Shown: positions 8,574-15,355 of the stretch, one piece after another
How the letters are laid out: each line of letters opens with the position of its first letter
Numbering within the stretch: the first letter of the stretch is position 1
Translations under genes and position numbers: made by a program
Source: Legionella rubrilucens
GTDB lineage: Bacteria > Pseudomonadota > Gammaproteobacteria > Legionellales > Legionellaceae
Reading direction: 5' to 3'
NCBI RefSeq assembly: GCF_001468125.1
Contig: NZ_LNYT01000020.1
Span: 209,102-273,101 of the forward strand
Length of the DNA: 64,000 nucleotides
The notes under the pieces: model-generated
The model's database searches: none
The model's input: only the letters and a program-made list of their open reading frames with translations
What the model was told of the DNA's origin: nothing

Positions 8574-9761
8574 ATGATTTATGGGGTTTTGAACCTTTCA
8601 TTTTGGGGATATGTCATTGCGACCATCGTGTTAACGCAAATCACGATTGCCGCGGTTACCATCTATCTGCATCGCTATCAGACACACCGAGCATTGACCC
8701 TTCACCCTGCCGTCAGCCACTTCTTTCGTTTGTGGCTCTGGTTGACGACCGGTATGGTGACGGCCCAATGGGTGGCTATTCATCGTAAACACCATGCCAC
8801 GACGGATGTCGAAGGCGATCCTCACAGTCCCAAAGTTCTTGGGATTAAAAAGGTATTCTGGCAGGGTGCCGAATTGTACCGCGAAGCCTCCAAAGACAAG
8901 GAGATGATAAAAAAATACTCCCATGGTACGCCGACTGACTGGGTGGAACGCAATGTTTACAGCCGTTTCAGTTCCAAAGGCATTATCATCATGCTGCTCA
9001 CCGACCTGGTTCTTTTTGGCATTCCCGGCCTTACCATCTGGGCCATTCAGATGATGTGGATTCCGCTGCACGCGGCAGGAGTCGTCAATGGGATTGGCCA
9101 TTACTGGGGGTATCGCAATTTTGAATGCCCGGATGCTGCGACCAATATTTTCCCCTGGGGTTTCTGGATTGGTGGTGAAGAGTTGCATAATAATCACCAC
9201 ACCTTCGCTTCCTCGGCCAAGTTTTCTGTGAAATGGTGGGAGTTTGATATTGGCTGGCTCTATATTCGCTGCCTGTCTTTTCTGAAATTGGCCAAGGTTA
9301 AAAAACTGCCCCCAAAACTGGCGATGGAAGAAGGCAAGCTGCACGTGGATTTGGAGACAGTGAAAGCGGTTGTCAGCAATCGATTTCAGGTGATGTCATA
9401 CTACTACAAGCGGGTTGTCCGTCCTATCCTCAAAATGGAAAAGCGTATCCATACGGAAAACAATACCGATAAAAAGCTGTTCCAGCGCGCCGGACGTCTC
9501 CTGCGTCTTCAAGACAGTCTGTTATCGCCGCGTGCAAACACCAGATTGCAGGCTTTACTGGCAAGCTGCGAGCAATTGCGCCTGGTTTATAGCTACCGGC
9601 AGTCCCTGCAGAACATCTGGCTTAAGACCGCAAGCTCGCAACGTGAGCTGGTCGACGCATTGCAGCAATGGTGCAAGCAGGCTGAAGAGTCTGGTCTTGA
9701 AGTGTTGAAGCAATTTGCCCAGCAAATGAAAGGCTTTGTACCCAAACCCGTCAAAATCTGA
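8574..9761 (+). CDS. Acyl-CoA/fatty-acid delta-9-type desaturase
   Basis: This membrane di-iron desaturase introduces a double bond into acyl chains. It carries the three histidine boxes of the stearoyl-CoA desaturase family: 'HRYQTHR' (about residue 33), 'HRKHH' (about 68) and 'ELHNNHH' (about 207), with paired hydrophobic segments around them. The 395-residue length includes a C-terminal extension of about 120 charged residues beyond the catalytic core. The ATG at 8574 is chosen because GGGGAG (8561-8566) is its ribosome site. A TATGAT -10-like box lies at 8432-8437 in the 241-nt upstream gap, without a convincing -35. Confidence 0.92.
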   Translation: MIYGVLNLSFWGYVIATIVLTQITIAAVTIYLHRYQTHRALTLHPAVSHFFRLWLWLTTGMVTAQWVAIHRKHHATTDVEGDPHSPKVLGIKKVFWQGAELYREASKDKEMIKKYSHGTPTDWVERNVYSRFSSKGIIIMLLTDLVLFGIPGLTIWAIQMMWIPLHAAGVVNGIGHYWGYRNFECPDAATNIFPWGFWIGGEELHNNHHTFASSAKFSVKWWEFDIGWLYIRCLSFLKLAKVKKLPPKLAMEEGKLHVDLETVKAVVSNRFQVMSYYYKRVVRPILKMEKRIHTENNTDKKLFQRAGRLLRLQDSLLSPRANTRLQALLASCEQLRLVYSYRQSLQNIWLKTASSQRELVDALQQWCKQAEESGLEVLKQFAQQMKGFVPKPVKI

Positions 9762-9766
9762 TTTTT

Positions 9767-9793
9767 AAAAGGGAGGCCAAGCCTCCCTTTTTT
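9767..9793 (+). terminator. Intrinsic terminator after the desaturase gene
   Basis: AAAAGGGAGGC, loop CAA, GCCTCCCTTTT forms an 11-bp stem ending in a T6 run, beginning 6 nt after the stop codon. Confidence 0.9.
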
Positions 9794-9931
9794 GCGCTTA
9801 AGCCCGACCTGTATGTGTTCTCTGGCTATACTTTCAATAAGACATCAAATTATGGTAACTCATGATTGACTTTCAGCTGGATTTGCTTTGAAGTAATGAA
9901 TTACCAGTCACAAAATTGAAAGGAGTTGTTT

Positions 9932-10672
9932 ATGGAAAAAATGACAGCCGTTGTAACTGGAGGTACTGGAGGAATTGGCACAGCAATCTGCCAAAAATTG
10001 GCTTCCGAGTACCAGGTGATCGCTTGCTACTTCAAGGATGGAAAGCATGAAGAAGCCAAAGCCTGGCAAGAGCAGCAACGCAAAGCCGGCTTTAATGTGG
10101 ATATCGTTTACGCGGACATGGCAAGCTTTGCTGATTGTGAAAAGCTGGTTTCTCTGGTGAATGAACGTTATGGCCACATCGATGTTCTGGTTAATAATGC
10201 CGGGATTACCGCCGATTGCAGTCTTAAAAAAATGACCCCTCAGCAGTGGCAGCAGGTGCTCGATGCCAATCTGACCAGCGTCTTTAATATTACTCGCAAT
10301 GTACTGCCCGTTATGCTTGATAAAGGCTATGGCCGTATTATTACCATCTCTTCAATCAATGGTCGTAAGGGTCAATTTGGTCAGTGTAATTATGCCGCCA
10401 GCAAAGCCGCCTTGTTTGGTTTCAGCAAAAGTCTGGCGTTGGAAGTCGCCAGCAAGGGCATTACCGTCAATACCATTTCGCCGGGATACATTGAAACGCC
10501 GATGTTGGCCGGTGTGAAAGAGGATGTATTGAAAAGCATTGTCGCCAACATTCCTGTCGGGCGTTTGGGTCGACCTGAAGAAATTGCCGATGCCGTGGCT
10601 TTTCTGGCTGCTCGTGAATCAGGCTTTATTACCGGTGCCAATCTGGATATTAATGGCGGTCAATACATGTAA
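9932..10672 (+). CDS. phaB: Acetoacetyl-CoA reductase, copy 1
   Basis: PhaB reduces acetoacetyl-CoA to (R)-3-hydroxybutyryl-CoA with NADPH, the PHB precursor. This 246-residue short-chain dehydrogenase has 'TGGTGGIGT' (cofactor loop, about residues 9-17), 'NNAG', and the catalytic Ser plus 'YAASK' motif (about 151-155). It ends 'GANLDINGGQYM', typical of PhaB/FabG. The ATG at 9932 follows AAGGAG. FabG is the alternative, but a second paralogue, phaR and a phasin follow directly. Copy 2 lies 37 nt downstream. Confidence 0.9.
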   Translation: MEKMTAVVTGGTGGIGTAICQKLASEYQVIACYFKDGKHEEAKAWQEQQRKAGFNVDIVYADMASFADCEKLVSLVNERYGHIDVLVNNAGITADCSLKKMTPQQWQQVLDANLTSVFNITRNVLPVMLDKGYGRIITISSINGRKGQFGQCNYAASKAALFGFSKSLALEVASKGITVNTISPGYIETPMLAGVKEDVLKSIVANIPVGRLGRPEEIADAVAFLAARESGFITGANLDINGGQYM

Positions 10673-10709
10673 TTACCTGTTTCCTCATGGTTAGCAGAAA
10701 GAGAACAAA

Positions 10710-11456
10710 ATGGAAAAAGACAAGGTTATATTGGTAACAGGGGGCACTGGGGATATTGGCACTGCCATTGCCATTGAGTTGAGCAAACGTTATGGTCAAA
10801 TCATTGCATTGGATGTAGTCTCGGAAGCACAGGCCACCGAGTGGCTGAGTCATCTGAAAAAAGAAGGGCATGAGCAAATCGCTTTTCGACACATGGATGT
10901 GACCCGCTTTGACGAATGCCGACAAACTGTTACCGATATTCTTGTCGAATACGGACGAATCGACGTGTTGATTAACAACGCAGGAATTACCCGCGATGCC
11001 GTATTTCATAAAATGACCAAACAACAATGGGATGAAGTTTTGCGCGTTAATCTCGATGGTATGTTTAACGTGACTCGCCCGGTGGTTGAGATCATGCGTA
11101 ATCAGGAGAGTGGCCGTATCGTCAATGTGTCGTCCGTGAATGCGCAGAAAGGGCAATTTTCCCAAGCCAATTATGCCGCCTCCAAGGCGGGTATTTATGG
11201 TTTTACAAAGAGCCTGGCGCAGGAGTTGATGAGTAAAAACATCACGGTTAACAGCATTTCTCCCGGTTATGTCAATACCCGTCTTATGAAGGGCATCAGG
11301 CCTGATATTCTGGATTCAATCATTAATTTAATCCCGGCAAAACGTCTGGCTGAGCCGGAAGAAATAGCCTGGGCTGTTGAATTTTTAATTGATGAGCGAA
11401 GCCGCTACATTACCGGCGCCAATTTAAGTATTAACGGCGGCCTGCACATGTATTAA
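10710..11456 (+). CDS. phaB: Acetoacetyl-CoA reductase, copy 2
   Basis: This tandem paralogue of the preceding gene has 248 residues. It shares the cofactor loop (here 'TGGTGDIGT'), 'NNAGITRDAVFHKMTKQQW', the Ser with 'YAASK' motif and the 'GANLSINGGLHMY' end. The Gly-to-Asp change in the cofactor loop and numerous other differences show an old duplication rather than a recent one. It probably forms an operon with copy 1 and with phaR 27 nt downstream. Separate cofactor preference or chain-length preference is possible but cannot be read from sequence. Confidence 0.9.
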   Translation: MEKDKVILVTGGTGDIGTAIAIELSKRYGQIIALDVVSEAQATEWLSHLKKEGHEQIAFRHMDVTRFDECRQTVTDILVEYGRIDVLINNAGITRDAVFHKMTKQQWDEVLRVNLDGMFNVTRPVVEIMRNQESGRIVNVSSVNAQKGQFSQANYAASKAGIYGFTKSLAQELMSKNITVNSISPGYVNTRLMKGIRPDILDSIINLIPAKRLAEPEEIAWAVEFLIDERSRYITGANLSINGGLHMY

Positions 11457-11483
11457 GCAGACCAGGCTGTTTTAGAGGGCTAA

Positions 11484-11891
11484 ATGACCAGACTTATAAA
11501 AAAATACAAAAACAGACGATTATACGACACTGAAAAAAGCCAATACATCACGGTTGAAGAGTTACAACGTTATATTATCGATGGAATCGCCTTCCGAGTG
11601 GAAGATTCGGTCACCAATAACGACATTACCAATGCGACGTTACTGCAGATTTTTGTGGAAATGGAAAGCGGTGCCAGCCAGTTTTTGTCGGCCGACATGT
11701 TAAAGCAGCTCATTGTTCTGGCCAATCATCCGATGAGTCAGTCCTTTAAAAAGATGCTGGAGCAACTGTTTGTGACCATGGAAAAATCCCTGCAGGGCAA
11801 TCCCTATTTAAGTGATTATAAAACCACCAGTGATCTCTGGTCTCAACAAATGCAGCAACTCCTCAAGCAATGGCAGGGATTTTTTAAATAA
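11484..11891 (+). CDS. phaR: PHB synthesis regulator PhaR
   Basis: PhaR represses phasin and PHB genes and is released when it binds PHB granules. The 135-residue protein has the N-terminal PHB/PHA DNA-binding domain (from 'LIKKYKNRRLYDTEKSQYIT', about residues 3-23) and a PHB-accumulation regulatory domain to about residue 110. It follows phaB copy 2 and directly precedes the phasin gene, the classical target. Two TGC-rich elements flank the phasin promoter region (see separate entries). Confidence 0.93.
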   Translation: MTRLIKKYKNRRLYDTEKSQYITVEELQRYIIDGIAFRVEDSVTNNDITNATLLQIFVEMESGASQFLSADMLKQLIVLANHPMSQSFKKMLEQLFVTMEKSLQGNPYLSDYKTTSDLWSQQMQQLLKQWQGFFK

Positions 11892-11909
11892 TTTTGCTGC
11901 ACTGCAAAA
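11892..11909 (+). promoter_or_regulatory. Candidate PhaR operator, upstream copy
   Basis: TTTTGC-N6-GCAAAA is a perfect inverted repeat overlapping a TGC-TGC-N2-TGC pattern immediately after the phaR stop. PhaR proteins studied elsewhere bind TGC-rich sites. The core GCACTGCAA (11899-11907) recurs at 11964-11972. A factor-independent terminator is less likely, because the stem is only 6 bp, though an A-run follows. Confidence 0.45.
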
Positions 11910-11960
11910 AAAATCGCTAAATGCCTTGACAGGCATGGTGAAAAAGAACTAATCTATTAT

Positions 11961-11972
11961 TGTGCACTGCAA
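11961..11972 (+). promoter_or_regulatory. Candidate PhaR operator, downstream copy
   Basis: TGTGCACTGCAA repeats the nine-base core GCACTGCAA of the upstream element, 65 nt away. It sits about 20 nt before the phasin start. A consensus TTGACA (11926-11931) lies between the two copies, so a repressor bound at both could block phasin transcription. Confidence 0.45.
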
Positions 11973-11990
11973 CATATTGGGAGAAATGAA

Positions 11991-12284
11991 ATGGTAAATC
12001 AAGCCTATTTTGAAAAATGGAGCGAAATCGCCAAGAAGGTTCAAGAACCTGTTCAAGCCATCGCTGAGTTAAATGTCAAGACCTTGCAAAACCTGTCTTA
12101 CATTAAGCCCGATGAATTGGCTAATTTGAAAAAGCCGGAAGAGTTGTTTGACAAGCAAATGAATGTTGCGCTGGAAAACGGCCACAAAGCCTTGGATTAC
12201 ATGCAAAAATCCTTTCAAATCATTGAAAAGGCCATGTTAAATTTCGCTAAAGATGTTAAAAAAACGGAACAAGCGGTTAAATAA
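11991..12284 (+). CDS. phaP: Phasin family protein
   Basis: Phasins coat PHB granules and limit their size. The 97-residue helical protein fits the phasin_2 pattern: an N-terminal 'YFEKWSEIAKKVQEPVQAIAELN', a central 'PEELFDKQMNVALENG' and a C-terminal amphipathic helix. It is small and has no signal peptide. GGGAGA precedes the ATG by 7 nt. Its position directly after phaR supports the call. Confidence 0.88.
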   Translation: MVNQAYFEKWSEIAKKVQEPVQAIAELNVKTLQNLSYIKPDELANLKKPEELFDKQMNVALENGHKALDYMQKSFQIIEKAMLNFAKDVKKTEQAVK

Positions 12285-12300
12285 TTCTTCACCGCTCTGA

Positions 12301-12325
12301 AACAGCCGCTAAGCGGCTGTTTTTC
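12301..12325 (+). terminator. Intrinsic terminator after the phasin gene
   Basis: AACAGCCGC, loop TAA, GCGGCTGTT gives a 9-bp GC-rich stem followed by TTTT. Confidence 0.9.
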
Positions 12326-12424
12326 TATTGGCCCATGAGCCGCAAAAAAACACGGCGTCACCATAACCCCGACTTCTTGCTTCCTGCACGCGTTAATCCA
12401 TGGACTACCCATTTAATGGGAATT

Positions 12425-13177
12425 ATGTCAGTTTATAGGTTTACTTTCGATAAAGGTCAACCAGTGGAACACAGCCATTCCCCCATGGATATTAAACGCC
12501 GGCTAAGCACCAATCCGCAAAATTATCTGAGGGACTGGATTTATGGCGGAATCGATGGAGCAGTCACCACCTTTGCGATTGTTTCTGGTGTCGTAGGAGG
12601 TAATCTGTCATCGCTTGTTATTCTGATATTGGGTTTTGCTAATTTATTGGCGGATGGATTTTCCATGGCAGCAAGCAATTACCTGGGAACAAAAGCGGAA
12701 CGGGAGCGCTATCAACAATACAAAGCCATAGAGGAAAAACACCTTCGTCTTGTACCCGAAGGCGAAAAAGCTGAAATACGTGAAATTTTTGCGGGCAAAG
12801 GATTACACGGGGAGGCGCTTGAACAATTGGTTGAGATTATTACATCCAATCACGGTTTGTGGTTAAAAACCATGCTGCAGGAAGAATATGGTTTGCCGAA
12901 AGCAGTGCCATTGCCTTTGAAGTCGGCTGCCTGGACATTCTTTTCTTTTCTGATTTTTGGAGCAATTCCTCTGTTACCCTATGTTTTTAACAGACCTTCT
13001 GCTTTTTTCTACTCGTGTCTATTCACTGGATGCACTTTTTTCATCATTGGTGCGATTAAGAGTTACTGGTCTCCCAAATCCTGGCATTATTCAGGGTTAG
13101 AAACCCTTTCCTTAGGCGCTATTACGGCGGCGTTGGCCTATTTCATTGGTTGGGCTTTGCACCATTACCTGGCCTGA
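12425..13177 (+). CDS. VIT1/CCC1-family metal transporter
   Basis: VIT/CCC1 proteins export Fe2+ or Mn2+ across membranes. The 250-residue product has the signature 'DWIYGGIDGAVTTFAIVSGV' in helix 1. A second conserved segment, 'LADGFSMAASNYLGTKAE', is followed by a Glu-rich cytoplasmic metal-binding domain and three further C-terminal helices. The start is uncertain: the frame is open from an ATG at 12335, but residues before 12425 look non-native and start within 10 nt of the phasin terminator. ATG 12485 is another option. No strong ribosome site distinguishes them. Confidence 0.85.
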   Translation: MSVYRFTFDKGQPVEHSHSPMDIKRRLSTNPQNYLRDWIYGGIDGAVTTFAIVSGVVGGNLSSLVILILGFANLLADGFSMAASNYLGTKAERERYQQYKAIEEKHLRLVPEGEKAEIREIFAGKGLHGEALEQLVEIITSNHGLWLKTMLQEEYGLPKAVPLPLKSAAWTFFSFLIFGAIPLLPYVFNRPSAFFYSCLFTGCTFFIIGAIKSYWSPKSWHYSGLETLSLGAITAALAYFIGWALHHYLA

Positions 13178-13179
13178 TA

Positions 13180-13605
13180 CTAGCCCTGACTGATGATCAA
13201 CACCCCAATGAAGATGAGTGTGCCGCCAATCAAAACGGAGGAGTTGGCATGATTTTCACGAAACAGCAGCCAGGTAAAGAAAATGGTGAACAGGGGGTAA
13301 ATTAATTCGATGATGCCCGCGGCAGTGGCATTTTTAGCCCGCACAGACAGTGCAATCAGGTAACTTGCCACACTGACTACGACAACCTGAGTCAGTGTAA
13401 GAATCAATAAGTTAGGCTCATTGCTCAAAGTATGCCAATCTTTTTTAAAGGAGGTGAGACCGGCAAGCAGGGAAAATACTACTGCGCCAAGGAGCATCTC
13501 CAGGGCTAGCAGGGTAAAAATGGACAAGCTGTGCAGAAGCTTTTCCGCGAGAGAATAATTTAAACCCCAGAGCAGGGCTGCCAATAAAGCAAATACTATC
13601 CACAT
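13180..13605 (-). CDS. Half-size EamA/DMT-type transporter
   Basis: The 141-residue protein contains about five hydrophobic helices and matches one EamA domain, including 'ALLWGLNYSLAEKLL' at the start and 'AIIEL-YPLFTIFF...LLIGGTLIFIGVLII' at the end. Full-length drug/metabolite transporters have two such domains, so this would work as a homo- or heterodimer. The substrate is unknown. It begins 2 nt after the ubiX stop on the same strand, forming the likely operon DUF1415-ubiX-eamA, and ends 2 nt from the convergent VIT gene. Confidence 0.82.
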   Translation of the reverse strand: MWIVFALLAALLWGLNYSLAEKLLHSLSIFTLLALEMLLGAVVFSLLAGLTSFKKDWHTLSNEPNLLILTLTQVVVVSVASYLIALSVRAKNATAAGIIELIYPLFTIFFTWLLFRENHANSSVLIGGTLIFIGVLIISQG

Positions 13606-13607
13606 TG

Positions 13608-14192
13608 TTAGTCCGCTTTATGAAGGTTGTCTCCCCATCGTCTCACAAGATCCAGATCAAAATCAAAAAGATCGAGAATACGACCCACTGTGTGGTTGAC
13701 CACGTCATCCAGTGTGGCCGGTTTGGAATAGAAAGCAGGAACGGGTGGGGCGATAATGGCTCCCATTTCCGTCACGCTCACCATGTTACGCAGATGCCCT
13801 AAATGCAGTGGTGTTTCTCTCGCCATGAGCACCAGTTTGCGCCGCTCTTTCAAGATCACATCGGCTGCCCGAGTTAATAAATTACTGGTACAGCCGCTGG
13901 CAATGTCAGCCAGTGTGCGCATGGAACAGGGGGCGATGATCATACCTAAGGTTTTATAGGAGCCGCTGGCGAGGCAAGCTGCAACATCATTGATGTTGTA
14001 ATAATGGCTGGCTAGCTGTTCAATATCCGAGGCAGTATAGGTGGTTTCATAATGGCGGGTTTGCTGGGCTGCTTTCGTTACAATCAGATGGGTTTCCACG
14101 GACAGTTGCCGCAAAATTTCAAGCAGACGAATGCCATAAACAATGCCTGAAGCGCCGCTGATGCCAATGATAATTCGTTCTTTCTTAGCCAT
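13608..14192 (-). CDS. ubiX: Flavin prenyltransferase UbiX
   Basis: UbiX prenylates FMN with dimethylallyl phosphate to make the cofactor of UbiD, the decarboxylase of ubiquinone synthesis. The 194-residue protein has the FMN loop 'IGISGASGIVYG' near the N-terminus. 'APCSMRTLADIASGCTSNLL' is at about 95-114, and 'RETPLHLGHLRNM' and 'PPVPAFYSKP' follow, all characteristic. The ATG at 14192 gives the normal family length. A TTG at 14237 would extend it without homology. No ubiD lies in the window. Confidence 0.95.
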   Translation of the reverse strand: MAKKERIIIGISGASGIVYGIRLLEILRQLSVETHLIVTKAAQQTRHYETTYTASDIEQLASHYYNINDVAACLASGSYKTLGMIIAPCSMRTLADIASGCTSNLLTRAADVILKERRKLVLMARETPLHLGHLRNMVSVTEMGAIIAPPVPAFYSKPATLDDVVNHTVGRILDLFDFDLDLVRRWGDNLHKAD

Positions 14193-14243
14193 GAAGTTGC
14201 TTTTGCCGATGAGGGTAAGACCATAAAAATACCACAAAAAGTG

Positions 14244-14816
14244 TTATTTTTCTCCATTTTTGCTGGCAAGACGGCAGGAAGTGAGAAGCTCTTCCAGTTT
14301 AGTAATACCCAACGCATGCATTTTTTCAATGTTTCGCACAGGAATTTGCGAGGTGTCGCCATAATAGGCAATGGCTTGTTCAACCTGGTCTTCACGCAAC
14401 AGATGCAGCATGGGGTAGGGGGAGCGGTTGGTGTAATTGGCGGCATCATTAAAATCAACGCCGTCGAAACAATAGTCAGGATGAAAACTGGCCAGTTGAT
14501 AAAGGCCTTCATAGCCGCTGTCGTTTAAGAGTTGCTCCGCCAAATCAAGGAAATCCAGGTAGTCAAAAAAGGAATGAAATTGCCGGGGGAAAATGAGCAG
14601 GGTGGTGGCAATGGCCGGATCCTTATCCAGCAGGGATACCTCATCCATTAATTGGAATAAGGCCTGTTCAGTATCCTGACTGTCAGCCACTGCAAGGCGA
14701 AGCGTCTGGCGATCCACTTCCCGTTTGGCAAAAGGACAAACCCCGTATTCGATTATAAAATGCCGGACCCAATGTCGGATTTGGGCAATGACCTCTTGTT
14801 CAGAATGACTCATCAT
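14244..14816 (-). CDS. DUF1415 family protein
   Basis: A 190-residue cytoplasmic protein of the DUF1415 family, recognised by 'WVRHFIIEYGVCPFAKREV' near the start, 'FPRQFHSFFDYLDFLDLAE' in the middle and 'LASFHPDYCFDGVDFNDAAN' followed by 'NRSPYPMLHLLRE'. The conserved Cys, His and Asp residues suggest a catalytic or metal site, but the function is not established. It is first in a minus-strand group with ubiX and the EamA protein. Confidence 0.85.
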   Translation of the reverse strand: MMSHSEQEVIAQIRHWVRHFIIEYGVCPFAKREVDRQTLRLAVADSQDTEQALFQLMDEVSLLDKDPAIATTLLIFPRQFHSFFDYLDFLDLAEQLLNDSGYEGLYQLASFHPDYCFDGVDFNDAANYTNRSPYPMLHLLREDQVEQAIAYYGDTSQIPVRNIEKMHALGITKLEELLTSCRLASKNGEK

Positions 14817-14852
14817 GATTAAAAAACTGGAAGTATAACCGATTTTGACACT

Positions 14853-14861
14853 TGCTATAAT
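14853..14861 (+). promoter_or_regulatory. Extended -10 promoter element
   Basis: TGCTATAAT is a perfect -10 hexamer with the TGn extension, upstream of the small secreted Cys-rich gene. There is no good -35 at normal distance (TTGACA lies only 5 nt away). The implied start site near 14868 leaves only a very short leader before ATG 14879. Confidence 0.45.
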
Positions 14862-14878
14862 TAAAAGGCAATCTCGTT

Positions 14879-15352
14879 ATGGAAAAAATGATGAAGAAAC
14901 CCTTAATACCGTTGCTTGCCTTGTTGTGGGTGTCTGAAAGTCAGGCTTTGGAGCCGCTGAGTTTCAAGTCCCCATACAATGAGGAGGTGCTGCCGTCGCC
15001 CTTTCCAGTGTATGTCATTGAAAATCAGGGGGTGGTCAATCATCCCTACCCTGGGGCAAAAAAAGTGTTGTTACCCACGGACAACAGTTACAACGGCAAG
15101 TCAGGCTGCTACGTGGCCTGCTATTCGCATCGTTCTGGAATTTACGCCGTCTCACCGGACATCAGCGTCATGGGGCAGGTGCGTGTGCCTGGGGAATACA
15201 TTGGCCGCATTTGTCAGCCTAAAGCCTATGAATGGCAGGATATCAGTCAAATAGCCGCTTTTAACCAACTCTGTGCCCAGAAAATCAAAAGCTGCGCCGC
15301 CGGCGACTGCTGGGCCGGCGGCGATACAGGCGGTTGGTTTGGGATTCAGTAA
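14879..15352 (+). CDS. Small secreted cysteine-rich protein of unknown function
   Basis: The 157-residue precursor has a basic start, a hydrophobic core and a likely cleavage after 'SESQA' (about residue 23). The mature part of about 134 residues holds six cysteines (in SGCYVAC, GRIC, QLC, KSC and GDC), enough for three disulfides, plus a Gly/Trp-rich tail 'CWAGGDTGGWFGIQ'. I recognise no family. ATGs at 14888 and 14891 are alternative starts. It stands alone between divergent DUF1415 and convergent phaC. Confidence 0.7.
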   Translation: MEKMMKKPLIPLLALLWVSESQALEPLSFKSPYNEEVLPSPFPVYVIENQGVVNHPYPGAKKVLLPTDNSYNGKSGCYVACYSHRSGIYAVSPDISVMGQVRVPGEYIGRICQPKAYEWQDISQIAAFNQLCAQKIKSCAAGDCWAGGDTGGWFGIQ

Positions 15353-15355
15353 CCG

